Of a stretch of DNA of 59,147 nucleotides, positions 16,779 to 25,741 are shown in pieces. Under the pieces are notes generated by a model. That model saw only the letters and a list, made by a program, of their open reading frames with translations, searched no databases and was not told the DNA's origin. A program made the position numbers and the translations under genes. The stretch is from Prevotellaceae bacterium (GTDB lineage: Bacteria; Bacteroidota; Bacteroidia; Bacteroidales; Bacteroidaceae). The number at the start of each line of letters is the position of its first letter. Positions within the stretch are counted from its first letter, which is position 1. Location of the stretch: contig JABZLB010000016.1 of the NCBI GenBank assembly GCA_015256945.1, positions 1 through 59,147 on the forward strand, in the 5' to 3' direction.

Positions 16779-19732
16779 TAAAATCTTGGACCTCCAAAGC
16801 CACCACGCGGAGGCCTGTCGCCGCCAAATCCACCTTTCGGGCCTTTACGGTCGCCTGGTCCAAAACCTGGACCTTCCATGCTACGGCGAGATTCTTTAGT
16901 ACCAAAAAGGTTTAACTTGTAGTTTATATGAAGCATTGCATAGCTGTTTATCGAGTTATACTCGGCATCGCTGCGTATGGAGGCTGTTATCGAACGACTT
17001 ATGTTACTTTGTCTTTGCAATAAATCATAGAACTGTAACATCACAACTAACGACTTTCCTTTTAAGAAGCTATGTGAGATTTGGGCGTTCCATATCAACT
17101 CATTTGTATTAAGCGATTTATCGTTATAACCGCGACGACTGTTCATATTCAGACTTGTCGAAAGCGAAGTACCCCATGGAGCCGTTAAGTTAATATTTGC
17201 ACCATAACTATATTGCCATGTATCCATATTTACCGTACTCTGCAATTTACTACGCGTATATCGATAATTCAACGCTCCATTCAATTCAACCTCTAACCAA
17301 TCGTTACGGTAACTACCCGACAAACGTTCGCCAAGCACCATATCATGTGTTGTATTCTTCTGCGAAGAAGCCAACCTACTCAAGCTCACATAACCTACAT
17401 TGTGTGCATAATTAAGGTCAGTAAAGCTATTTACGCTCCAACGACCCGCCGAGTCAATTGGCGTATTAATCATAAAGGCACTATTAAAATTCCAGTTGCC
17501 ATTGATGTTTTCGGGTCGCGATAACAGTCCGCCCGTAGCCTCATTATAGGTTACACTATTGCTGATAGCGTTATTTGTGGTCGAGAAATCAAGAAAGGTC
17601 ATCATCGCACGCTTCTTCTTTTCTGAATAGCTATCATAGAATAGTCGCAGGCTTTGTGTAAAAGCGGGCTTTAGTCCAGGGTTACCTGTCGAGATATTTA
17701 GCGGGTCCGATTCATCCCTAACAGCCAGAAGCTGCGATATTGTAGGCTGTGTTGTCTTTCCCCTATAGTTAATACGAAGTTTGCTTGTTTTACTAAATCT
17801 ATAACGGAAATCAAATGTTGGCGACACATTAAACACGCTACGTGTCGTATCAACTGATATACCTTGATAATCCTGTACATAGTGCGAGTATTGCGGACGC
17901 ATCATCACACCCACATTTAAACGCCATTTACTACGAATCATACGCAACATAAGCTCCGCGGTGTGCGTATAATTTTTGTATACCGAATATCGACTTAGAT
18001 TACTGTCAAAATAAAAAGTATATGGGTTTGCCAATCTATCAAGATAACCGTTCCATTGTCTATAGCCAGCCTCAACACCTGAAAAATAGCTTTCTCCAAG
18101 GTTTGAGAAGTCGTAAGTAGAGCGATCACTCTTGTTGTAACTGTAACGAAACTTATAATTCATTTGCAAGAACACGCCCTTCCACAAGGGCTCACTGTAA
18201 GTGGTTTGCAGGCTATAATCCCACTTTGTGCTTGGTGTTAAGCTATAACGATTGGTTTGATAAGTCGAGTCGGTGCCCAAAATGTCCTTCACTAAATACA
18301 GATGGACGTTATTCAACGACAAGTCTCTTGCATCAGAATTGGTATAATCAACATCTCCTCGCAGCGTCACATTTCTACCGTTACTACTCAGTTTGCGGTT
18401 CAGCTGAGCCATCATACCAAACGTTTTCGCCTTACTGTAACTAATATTATTACGTAGCGCCGAGTTCACCACAACGCTATCGTTGGCAAGTGCTGTCAAT
18501 GATGCTGCACTTAATGGGTCAGAAACAAAAGTATACGGGTCCACTTTGAATGCGGCCGAACGTCGATTTAACAAGCCGTCACTGGTGCTAACGCTTATTG
18601 TTGGGCGAAACAAAAGGTTTGTCAAAGTATCAGGAGTCCATTCTATTTTTGCCTGTCCATAAAAACTGTTACCACGCGAACACGTCTGATTCGTGCTGTT
18701 TGAGAATGCACCTACCGTACTAACGAAACTCTCTGTGGTCTGTTTACTATACACGTCGCCATTGTTATGGTTCCATCGTAAGCTCCCATCAACTTTCAGC
18801 TTATCTTTCTTTTCGTAGTTTAAGTTAACGCCAGCCATCTTCGTTGCATTCAGTCCATTCCTGCCTCCGCCAAAGCGACCGCCCGGCCATCCAAACCCCA
18901 TGTCGTTCACATTATTGGCACTACCCATACCAAAAACACGCATATCCTTATTAAAATAGCCACCAAAGAGTCGTTCTGAATATCGGCTTCGTGTTCCCAT
19001 GCTTACATCTACGTTGGCCATTAAACCTTTATTCATACCCTGTTTGGTATTAAAGTCGAGCACCGTTTGCTCTTCCCCATCGTCTATTCCCGTTACACGC
19101 GTAAGGTCACTTTGCTGATCATACGCTTTAACACGGTCAATAATAGATGTAGGAATGTTCTTCATGGCAGTCTTTGTATCGCCTGTCATAAACTCTTTTC
19201 CGTCAACAAGAATCTTCTTTACCTCCTTACCGTTAATGGTTATCTTACCACTTTCGTCAACCTGTGCACCGGGCAGCCTCTTCACTAACTCTTCAATGGT
19301 CGAGCCTTCTGGTGTACGATAAGCAGCGCTATTATAAATAAAGGTATCTTCTTTCAGCACAACCTTCTGTGCCTGAGCCGTTATTTGTGCTCCTTTCAGC
19401 ATGATGGCATCGGCCAACATCGTCACTTTACCCATATCTACATTATGGTCTTCTGCCACTTGTACATGCCGAATGATAGCACGATAGCCTACACTTGTAA
19501 AACGTAACAGATAGCGTTCACTGGCGGGTGCATTGAGAACGAAACGCCCGCTGTCGGTAGACACCGTACCGGTAACAAATGTTGAGTCCGTCTTCAGAAG
19601 CTGAACAGTAACCAAAGGTATCGGTTCTTTCGAACTCTGGTCAAGTATAGTACCCGTAATTTCTCGCTTTTGTGCCGCTGCTGCAACCGTTAACAACATC
19701 AGTATGGTACAAAACAAAATCTTCTTCATCAT
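16778..19732 (-). CDS. TonB-dependent-receptor-like outer membrane beta-barrel protein
   Basis: About 984 residues from the MMKKILF start. It has a signal peptide ending TVAAAAQ, a carboxypeptidase-regulatory-like domain at about 20-105 (ITGTILDQSSKEPIPLVTVQ), a plug-like region (TPEGSTIEELVKRLPGAQV, VLVDGKEF-type motif) and a long beta-barrel of the OMP_b-brl_3 type. It lacks the SusC signature, and no SusD is next to it. The C-terminus is unusual: the last 35 or so residues are rich in Gly, Pro, Arg and Phe. Its substrate is unknown. A longer start at 19765 is possible but spoils the signal peptide. The -7 element is at 19801-19808. Confidence 0.85.
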   Translation of the reverse strand: MMKKILFCTILMLLTVAAAAQKREITGTILDQSSKEPIPLVTVQLLKTDSTFVTGTVSTDSGRFVLNAPASERYLLRFTSVGYRAIIRHVQVAEDHNVDMGKVTMLADAIMLKGAQITAQAQKVVLKEDTFIYNSAAYRTPEGSTIEELVKRLPGAQVDESGKITINGKEVKKILVDGKEFMTGDTKTAMKNIPTSIIDRVKAYDQQSDLTRVTGIDDGEEQTVLDFNTKQGMNKGLMANVDVSMGTRSRYSERLFGGYFNKDMRVFGMGSANNVNDMGFGWPGGRFGGGRNGLNATKMAGVNLNYEKKDKLKVDGSLRWNHNNGDVYSKQTTESFVSTVGAFSNSTNQTCSRGNSFYGQAKIEWTPDTLTNLLFRPTISVSTSDGLLNRRSAAFKVDPYTFVSDPLSAASLTALANDSVVVNSALRNNISYSKAKTFGMMAQLNRKLSSNGRNVTLRGDVDYTNSDARDLSLNNVHLYLVKDILGTDSTYQTNRYSLTPSTKWDYSLQTTYSEPLWKGVFLQMNYKFRYSYNKSDRSTYDFSNLGESYFSGVEAGYRQWNGYLDRLANPYTFYFDSNLSRYSVYKNYTHTAELMLRMIRSKWRLNVGVMMRPQYSHYVQDYQGISVDTTRSVFNVSPTFDFRYRFSKTSKLRINYRGKTTQPTISQLLAVRDESDPLNISTGNPGLKPAFTQSLRLFYDSYSEKKKRAMMTFLDFSTTNNAISNSVTYNEATGGLLSRPENINGNWNFNSAFMINTPIDSAGRWSVNSFTDLNYAHNVGYVSLSRLASSQKNTTHDMVLGERLSGSYRNDWLEVELNGALNYRYTRSKLQSTVNMDTWQYSYGANINLTAPWGTSLSTSLNMNSRRGYNDKSLNTNELIWNAQISHSFLKGKSLVVMLQFYDLLQRQSNISRSITASIRSDAEYNSINSYAMLHINYKLNLFGTKESRRSMEGPGFGPGDRKGPKGGFGGDRPPRGGFGGPRF

Positions 19733-19800
19733 GTTTTCTTTGGGAGGAATAGTTCCTGTTATCAATGATTTACCTCTTGTACAAAGGGACTATCAGATAG

Positions 19801-19808
19801 CAAAGATA
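19801..19808 (-). promoter_or_regulatory. -7 element for the outer membrane protein gene
   Basis: CAAAGATA on the plus strand reads TATCTTTG on the minus strand. The implied leader is about 60 bases. Confidence 0.5.
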
Positions 19809-20105
19809 AACAAAATAAGAGGTCATCACATAAGAATATACCTGAGAATTAAGGAATTAAAATATTAGCTGTTACTTTTTTCACTTTTATTTTTTTACTA
19901 TTTTATCCTTAAAACTATTGTTTTCTTTTTATTGTTTCCCTTCTCTATCCCCCTATCCCGTTTTTACTTTTTTACCTTTTTACTCTTTTACTTTTAAATC
20001 CTTTTATTGCACTCCTCCCCTTACATATGCGCAAAAACGGTGGCTGTTGTTTTAAAAAGTTATAATTTGTTTATCAAGACATTCCATTAATCAGGTGTTT
20101 ATATT
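19809..20105. other. Divergent intergenic region with polypyrimidine tract
   Basis: No gene is seen. From about 19870 to 20025 the plus strand is strongly T-rich, with C as the main other base. Near 19960-19996 short T runs alternate with AC at about 6-10 base steps. The -7 elements of both flanking genes lie at its edges. Confidence 0.6.
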
Positions 20106-20113
20106 TATATTTG
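20106..20113 (+). promoter_or_regulatory. -7 element for aroB
   Basis: TATATTTG lies 25 bp before the aroB ATG. No clear -33 TTTG is at the right distance. Confidence 0.5.
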
Positions 20114-20138
20114 TGATGAACGTTAGAAGAAAAAGGTT

Positions 20139-21203
20139 ATGAAACAGCGAGTAATTTTATCGAAGAATATGGCCACAGAACTGGCCGTTGCCATCTCTGA
20201 GTGTGAGCACGAACAGCTGTTTGTACTCACTGATGATACCACACGGCAGCATTGCTGGCCGCTTATCAGCCGCTTTTTATGCTTGCGTGGGGCACACCTT
20301 ATCAGCATATTACCCACCGATACCAACAAAAACTTAGAGTCGCTTGCCCATGTCTGGCGCGAGCTGGAGGCAGGAAGGGGTACGCGCCATTCGCTATTGA
20401 TTAACCTTGGTGGCGGTATGGTTACCGACCTTGGAGGCTTTGCAGCTTCCACTTTCAAGCGCGGCATCGACTTTATTAACCTGCCAACCACGCTCCTTGC
20501 GATGGTCGATGCCAGCGTTGGTGGCAAAACGGGTATCAATTTTAATGGTTTAAAGAACGAAATTGGCGTATTTAACGAGGCACGATACGTTATTATGGAT
20601 ACCGCTTTTCTGCGTACACTCGACACAAAAAACCTGCTGTCGGGCTATGCTGAAATGCTTAAACACGGGTTAATAGCCAACGAAGCTATCTGGGCTGAGC
20701 TGTTAAACTTCAACCCGCAGGTACCCGACCTGAAACGTTTGCAGGCTATGCTGGGACAGTCGGTAAAGGTAAAGGAGAATATTGTTGAGGCCGATCCGTT
20801 GGAAAAAAGCTTGCGTAAGTCGCTCAATCTGGGACATACGTTCGGCCATGCCTTTGAAAGCTTCTCGCTTCAGCATGCTGCCGAACAGCACACCGCACCG
20901 TTATTGCACGGCTATGCCGTAGCTTTCGGTCTTATCTGTGAACTTTATCTCTCGGCCAAAAAGGCAGGATTCCCCACCGAAAAGCTCCATCAGACGGTGC
21001 GTTTTATCCGCGAAAACTACGGCACACTACCCATTACCTGCGACCATTACGACGCCCTCATCGACCTGATGCGGCACGACAAGAAGAACATTACGGGCGA
21101 AATTAACTTCACATTGCTTGCCGACATCGGTAAAATACGTATCAATCAAACAGCCACAACGGAAGAAATAAAAGAAGCCCTCGACTTTTTTCGTGAAGGC
21201 TAA
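20139..21203 (+). CDS. aroB: 3-dehydroquinate synthase
   Basis: A 354-residue NAD- and metal-dependent enzyme that cyclises DAHP to 3-dehydroquinate in the shikimate pathway. The NAD-binding GGGMVTDLGGF region is at about 87-97, and PTTLLAMVDASVGGKTGINF follows, the most conserved block of the family. The metal-binding LNLGHTFGHAFE motif is at about 229-240. It is a single-gene unit with a strong hairpin after it. Confidence 0.95.
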   Translation: MKQRVILSKNMATELAVAISECEHEQLFVLTDDTTRQHCWPLISRFLCLRGAHLISILPTDTNKNLESLAHVWRELEAGRGTRHSLLINLGGGMVTDLGGFAASTFKRGIDFINLPTTLLAMVDASVGGKTGINFNGLKNEIGVFNEARYVIMDTAFLRTLDTKNLLSGYAEMLKHGLIANEAIWAELLNFNPQVPDLKRLQAMLGQSVKVKENIVEADPLEKSLRKSLNLGHTFGHAFESFSLQHAAEQHTAPLLHGYAVAFGLICELYLSAKKAGFPTEKLHQTVRFIRENYGTLPITCDHYDALIDLMRHDKKNITGEINFTLLADIGKIRINQTATTEEIKEALDFFREG

Positions 21204-21240
21204 CCACCATTTTGCTTAGGCTTCCTAACGGTTTTAAATC

Positions 21241-21272
21241 ATTTCGGGCGCGGTTGTTACCGCGCCCGAAAT
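21241..21272. terminator. Bidirectional terminator after aroB
   Basis: ATTTCGGGCGCGGT (21241-21254) and ACCGCGCCCGAAAT (21259-21272) form a perfect 14-bp stem with a 4-nt loop, between convergent aroB and the small outer-membrane protein gene. Confidence 0.8.
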
Positions 21273-21302
21273 CGTTTATACAATCGTATTCTTGCCTAAA
21301 GC

Positions 21303-21860
21303 TCAAAACACAACTCTTGCACCTAACATCACCCTGCGCCAATTGGCATCGAAAATAAAGCGTCCATTGCCCAACACAGCACCTTTATGGGTGTACTCAG
21401 TGTTGCTATACCCTAAGAATAACCCCTTTATAAACACACCGAAATGTCTTGAAACGTCATACGTCGCCCCAACGTTCACGCCACCTTCAAAAAATGGAGG
21501 TTTGTAAGGTTTGTAATGAGGGTCCATATCTGAGTCATCTTTGACCTTCTTTGTTGCAAACGAAACCATACCATCGGTGCCGATACCTAACTTTCCGAAT
21601 TGCAGAAAGGTGTAGCTTACATAGGGTGTATAGACAAAAATTTCGGGCGAACTGTCGGTTGTTTGAACTGTAGTGCGGAAGCCTGCCGCCCACTGATTGC
21701 TGAACTTATAGCCAAAACCGGGTGTTAATTGTGCAAAATTAAACTTCAGCTCATTGGAGAAACCTGCACCAAAATCAACGTAAAATCCATTCTTCTCTTG
21801 TGCCATTGTCATGCAGAAAGGGAGCAACAGCAACGCCAGTAAATTTAAAAGTTTTTTCAT
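21303..21860 (-). CDS. Small outer membrane beta-barrel protein, paralogue B
   Basis: The 185-residue protein has a signal peptide (MKKLLNLLALLLLPFCMTMAQ) and alternating hydrophobic strands ending in an aromatic residue (GARVVF), as expected of a small 8-stranded outer-membrane barrel of OmpX/OmpW type. It is clearly paralogous to the next gene upstream: both share QEKNGFYV, GFSNEL, GYKFS, AVGFRTT-like and NWRRxMLGARVVF segments. Function is unknown. It follows the paralogue by 53 bp, probably as the second gene of a two-gene unit. Confidence 0.72.
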   Translation of the reverse strand: MKKLLNLLALLLLPFCMTMAQEKNGFYVDFGAGFSNELKFNFAQLTPGFGYKFSNQWAAGFRTTVQTTDSSPEIFVYTPYVSYTFLQFGKLGIGTDGMVSFATKKVKDDSDMDPHYKPYKPPFFEGGVNVGATYDVSRHFGVFIKGLFLGYSNTEYTHKGAVLGNGRFIFDANWRRVMLGARVVF

Positions 21861-21913
21861 TGCTTATATTATTTAAAGAACTTTTACATCACACAATTAA
21901 TGTTTGCAAGCAA

Positions 21914-22531
21914 TTAAAACACAACCCTTGCACCTAACATCGCCCTACGCCAATTGGCATCGAGCACAAAACGCCCTTTACCGATGACAGCTCCCTTATT
22001 GGCAAAGTCGGCGTGACTGTAACCAAGGAACAACCCCTGCGCAAAGAAGGCGAAATGCCTTGAAAGATGATACGCGACGTTTACATTAGCACCTGCCTCG
22101 AAAAAAGGCGGAGTGTATGTCGGCCCGCCATAATATGGAATTTCCCTTACAGTTGCCCACGATAGCATTCCCTCTGTACCGATATGAAACTTATTGACAT
22201 GAAGGAAGGTGTATCTGACGTAAGGAGTGTAAAGTCGCACTTCTGGAACGGCAGAAAACTTGCCAGCATTGGTGTTCTTCCTTTCGTAAGGAGCGCTCAT
22301 TTTTACCTCTGAGGTTTCGTCACCAAGCCTGAAAGTCGTACGGAAACCAACAGCCCAGCTATCAGAAAATTTATAACCGATACCCGGTGCAAGCTGTACA
22401 TAACTGTCGCTTAGCTCATTAGAAAAGCCCATTGACAATTCTACATAAAACCCATTCTTCTCTTGTGCCATTGCAAATTCAAAGGAAAGCAACAACAAAA
22501 CAAATGTAATCAATAACTTTTTCATTAGCAT
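21914..22531 (-). CDS. Small outer membrane beta-barrel protein, paralogue A
   Basis: A 205-residue protein (203 if the second Met is the start) with a signal peptide ending in FAMAQ and the same barrel plan as its downstream paralogue. It has an extra segment of about 20 residues in one loop (around residues 70-90, ETSEVKMSAPYERKNTN), so the two differ mainly in a predicted surface loop. The C-terminus is again ARVVF. A -7 element is at 22609-22616, and a run of eight C residues lies just beyond the expected -33 position. Confidence 0.72.
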   Translation of the reverse strand: MLMKKLLITFVLLLLSFEFAMAQEKNGFYVELSMGFSNELSDSYVQLAPGIGYKFSDSWAVGFRTTFRLGDETSEVKMSAPYERKNTNAGKFSAVPEVRLYTPYVRYTFLHVNKFHIGTEGMLSWATVREIPYYGGPTYTPPFFEAGANVNVAYHLSRHFAFFAQGLFLGYSHADFANKGAVIGKGRFVLDANWRRAMLGARVVF

Positions 22532-22608
22532 CTAATTTGATTTATAACAACTATTACATGCAGTGGACCATGTAATTAGCATGTAAAACGGTTTTTAGCT
22601 TACTCTCT

Positions 22609-22616
22609 CAAAAGTA
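22609..22616 (-). promoter_or_regulatory. -7 element for the tandem barrel genes
   Basis: CAAAAGTA reads TACTTTTG on the minus strand. The predicted start is near 22602. The C8/G8 run at 22643-22650 would lie at about -41 to -48. Confidence 0.5.
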
Positions 22617-22982
22617 AAGAAAATAATTGAATTATCTTCTTACCCCCCCCATTAATTTTATAATAATTTAACAAAACAGACCTATAAAAAGTTCAATTAC
22701 CTGACAAGCATATCATAAAGCCAACAACTTTACGGTTCAATAACGCCAATGAGGATTTGTAAGACAAGTGGATTAGGAATAGGAGAAGCAAGCGGTAACG
22801 GGATGCCGGCATTCTGACAGGTTATACAATATGATATAAAAATTATTTTACAACAACGTGCTCATATTTCGATTTCTACAAAACAGCGGGCCGTTGACTG
22901 AAAATACGCGATTCTCAGACAATTTTATTAATCGACTAATTATCAGCCGTTTACAAAACAATAGAAGATAATAGGAAAATGC

Positions 22983-23125
22983 TGGATATGTAACGGATTT
23001 GCCTTTACGGCACTTTTGATTCATCATTACGATGTAAAGGCAAGAGGATTACATCGTAATCGTCGGACGATTACATCGTAAAGGTGTCGCCTTTACGATG
23101 TAAAGACAACACGATTGTGGGCTAA
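22983..23125. repeat. 22-bp phased TTAC-N3-GTAA array, copy 2
   Basis: Exact units start at 23027 (GAT), 23049 (ATC), 23071 (ATC) and 23093 (GAT), all 22 bp apart. Degenerate units in the same phase are at 22983 (TGGATATGTAA), 23005 (TTACGGCACTT) and 23115 (TTGTGGGCTAA). The spacer between 23071 and 23093 is AGGTGTCGCCT, so 23071-23103 can fold into a perfect 14-bp stem with a 5-nt loop. AAAGGCAAAAAG follows the last unit, as in copy 1. Confidence 0.88.
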
Positions 23126-23432
23126 AGGCAAAAAGGAGGTGATGGAATAAGTTTGACAGCACTTCGCAAAGCGTCTGTCAATACACCAGAAATATATAGT
23201 TTTTAGGCTATTTGCGCTCTTTGAAAGAGGGCTTAAAATTCAGAATTTATTTTACAAACAAATAGTCTGAAACATGTTATGGAGAAATCACCAGGCCTGT
23301 GTGCAGCAAAGTAAAGACAGCAAAAATATCGCCATGGCGTTACATAAAAACAAAGGTAACACCAAAAGGCACCTGTCAAAGCACCGGCAAGATATTCCAG
23401 AAAGCTGGTTGTCGGATGACGGCCCAGGCCAA

Positions 23433-23852
23433 TTACTTCTTACGCGAAGGCGTAATAACATAGTTGGTTACGTGTACAGTAGAAATAAGATCGTCCTGTT
23501 CGTTCTTAATATCCACCTGCCACTCGTGCAGTGTATGACCTTTAAACTGCAGCTTGCCATAGGCCGTCACCGTCTGTCCCTCAACAACGGCGCGTACATG
23601 ATTGCCGCTTACATTTATGCCTACACAAATTTTACCGGGACACAGCGCCGATGAGCCTACGCCTGCAAGATTTTCAGCCAGGGCCAGTGTGGCACCACCA
23701 GAGAGAAATCCAAACGGCTGGCGGTTACATTCGTTTACTTTCATACGCGCCATACAGGTGTCAGGTTCGGGCGTTGAGATATATTCCATTCCGAGCGTAC
23801 GCGACAATCCGTCTTCGCGCTCGACCATTTGTTTCATCTTTTCTATATTCAT
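23433..23852 (-). CDS. Hotdog-fold thioesterase (PaaI family)
   Basis: The 139-residue protein matches the PaaI-type thioesterase family: GMEYISTPEPDTCMARMKV near the N-terminus, then PFGFLSGGATLALAENLAG, the helix that lines the active site, and AVVEGQTVTAYGKLQFKGHTLHEWQVDI. Such enzymes hydrolyse acyl-CoA thioesters. In menaquinone-producing bacteria a related enzyme hydrolyses DHNA-CoA, and menB and menE lie elsewhere in this window, but that link is inference. The start at 23852 is chosen over 23906 because a -7 element (23872-23879) lies between them. Confidence 0.83.
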   Translation of the reverse strand: MNIEKMKQMVEREDGLSRTLGMEYISTPEPDTCMARMKVNECNRQPFGFLSGGATLALAENLAGVGSSALCPGKICVGINVSGNHVRAVVEGQTVTAYGKLQFKGHTLHEWQVDIKNEQDDLISTVHVTNYVITPSRKK

Positions 23853-23871
23853 GGCAGAATGTTTACGGTTA

Positions 23872-23879
23872 CAAATATA
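23872..23879 (-). promoter_or_regulatory. -7 element for the thioesterase gene
   Basis: CAAATATA reads TATATTTG on the minus strand; the start would be near 23865, 13 bases before the ATG at 23852. Confidence 0.5.
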
Positions 23880-23955
23880 ACGATTCCTGAAGAAAGAATG
23901 ATACACGAACAGCCATAAAAAACACTAACAGACCGACAGTTTCATACTTTTTTCG

Positions 23956-23963
23956 TAAATTTG
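23956..23963 (+). promoter_or_regulatory. -7 element for lysS
   Basis: TAAATTTG gives a start about 30 bases before the lysS ATG. The -33 element is not evident. Confidence 0.5.
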
Positions 23964-24001
23964 CACCATAGATAATAATAGAAATCGAATATAACGACAC
24001 T

Positions 24002-25741
24002 ATGAACATTTTAGAGTTAAGTGAGCAGGAAATCGGCCGTCGCCAGAGTTTACAGGAGCTTCGCGACATGGGTATCAATCCCTATCCCGCTGAAGAGTTT
24101 GCCGTAAGCGCAACAAGCGACGATATAAAGGCTAATTTCAAAGACGATGAACAGCGTGAAGTAACCATCGCAGGCCGCCTGATGGGTAAGCGTATCATGG
24201 GAAAGGCATCGTTTGCAGAGCTGCAGGACGGCAAGGGACGCGTGCAATTGTATATCTCGCGCGACGACCTCTGCCCCACTGAAGACAAGGATTTGTACAA
24301 CAAGGTATTTAAAAAGCTCCTCGACATAGGTGACTTCATAGGTGTTAAAGGCTATGTTTTCAAAACACAGATGGGCGAAATATCGGTCCACGTGCAGGAT
24401 ATAAGGCTGCTTTCCAAATCGCTTAAGCCACTGCCCGTGGTGAAATATAAGGACGGTGTTGCCTATGACAAGTTTGATGATGCCGAGCAACGTGCACGCC
24501 AGAGGTATGTAGACCTCGTGGTTAACGATGGCGTGAAGGATACGTTCCTTAAACGTGCCACCGTGTTACGCACGATGCGCCGCTTCTTTGACGACCGCGG
24601 CTATACGGAAGTAGAGACTCCTATTCTGCAATCTATTGCAGGAGGTGCGAGTGCAAGGCCTTTTATCACCCACTTTAATGCGCTCAATATTGACATGTAT
24701 ATGCGCATAGCCACCGAGCTTTACCTCAAAAGGCTCATTGTTGGTGGCTTTGACGGCGTGTATGAGATAGGCAAGAACTTCCGCAACGAGGGCATGGACA
24801 AGTCGCATAACCCCGAGTTTACCTGCATGGAACTGTACGTACCCTACAAGGATTACAACTGGATGATGGCCTTTACCGAGCAGATGCTCGAAACCATTTG
24901 CGTAGCTGTAAACGGCAAACCCGAGGTAACCTATCCCGATGGTAAGGTAATAAGCTACAAGGCACCGTTTAAACGGTTGCCCATTCTCGACGCCATTAAG
25001 GAGAAAACAGGCTACGACCTCACAGGTTTAAGCGAAGAAGAGATTCGCGACATAGCCGTTAACAAGCTGAAAATGGAAAGTATCGACGAGAGCTTTGGCA
25101 AAGGAAAGCTCATCGATGAAATCTTCGGCGAGTTCTGTGAAGGCAATTTTATACAGCCCACTTTTATTACCGACTATCCCGTTGAGATGAGTCCGCTGAC
25201 GAAAATGCACCGTTCAAAGGCCGGTCTTACCGAACGCTTCGAGCTGATGATCAACGGTAAGGAGCTGGCAAATGCCTATTCAGAGCTGAACGATCCGATT
25301 GACCAGGAACAGCGTTTCGTCGATCAGATGAAGCTTGCAGACAAGGGAGATGACGAGGCTATGATTATCGACTACGACTTCCTGCGTGCTTTACAGTATG
25401 GCATGCCGCCCACATCGGGAATAGGAATAGGCATAGACCGTTTGGTAATGCTGATGACAGGCAAGGAGTTTATTCAGGAAGTAATGCTCTTTCCGCAGCT
25501 GAAGCCCGAAGCAAAAATGCCGCAAAGCTCAGTAAAAGAATGGGCAGCACTCGGCGTTCCCGAAGACTGGGTGTATGTTTTGCGTAAGGCAGGCTTTAAC
25601 CTTATATCAGACATCAGAGACCAGAAGGCACAGGGACTGCAGCAGAAAATGACGGAAATAAACAAGAAATACAAGCTTGGATACGAACGTCCGTCATTGG
25701 AAGAGATCCAGAAATGGATTGACGGCTCGAAAGAAGACTAA
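24002..25741 (+). CDS. lysS: Lysyl-tRNA synthetase, class II
   Basis: A 579-residue LysRS. The N-terminal OB-fold anticodon-binding domain is at about 50-150 (VTIAGRLMGKRIMGKASFAEL). The class II core follows with motif 2 (FRNEGMDKSHNPEFTCMELY) and motif 3 (GIGIGIDRLVML). It is about 70 residues longer than E. coli LysS. The extra C-terminal part (about 505-579, WAALGVPEDWVYVLRKAGF...) is helical, and I associate such an extension with Bacteroidota LysRS. Confidence 0.96.
   Translation: MNILELSEQEIGRRQSLQELRDMGINPYPAEEFAVSATSDDIKANFKDDEQREVTIAGRLMGKRIMGKASFAELQDGKGRVQLYISRDDLCPTEDKDLYNKVFKKLLDIGDFIGVKGYVFKTQMGEISVHVQDIRLLSKSLKPLPVVKYKDGVAYDKFDDAEQRARQRYVDLVVNDGVKDTFLKRATVLRTMRRFFDDRGYTEVETPILQSIAGGASARPFITHFNALNIDMYMRIATELYLKRLIVGGFDGVYEIGKNFRNEGMDKSHNPEFTCMELYVPYKDYNWMMAFTEQMLETICVAVNGKPEVTYPDGKVISYKAPFKRLPILDAIKEKTGYDLTGLSEEEIRDIAVNKLKMESIDESFGKGKLIDEIFGEFCEGNFIQPTFITDYPVEMSPLTKMHRSKAGLTERFELMINGKELANAYSELNDPIDQEQRFVDQMKLADKGDDEAMIIDYDFLRALQYGMPPTSGIGIGIDRLVMLMTGKEFIQEVMLFPQLKPEAKMPQSSVKEWAALGVPEDWVYVLRKAGFNLISDIRDQKAQGLQQKMTEINKKYKLGYERPSLEEIQKWIDGSKED

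Larger units (their letters stand above)
22532..23432. other. 900-bp intergenic region with phased repeat array 2
   Basis: No credible gene is present. The left part holds the promoter of the paralogous barrel genes and the C8 tract at 22643-22650. The middle part (about 22651-22980) is AT-rich without clear features. The phased array is at 22983-23125. After it, AAAATTCAGAATTTATTTTACAAAC-like sequence near 23236-23258 resembles sequence at 34770-34795 after array 3. A plus-strand frame from 23274 looks random and runs antisense into the thioesterase gene. Confidence 0.65.

Noticed and set aside
23274..23654. A 126-codon plus-strand reading frame
   Set aside because: Most of it is antisense to the thioesterase gene, and the rest has no promoter or recognisable protein content.
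24050..24490. A 146-codon minus-strand frame in lysS
   Set aside because: It is antisense to a well-conserved synthetase and shows no independent features.
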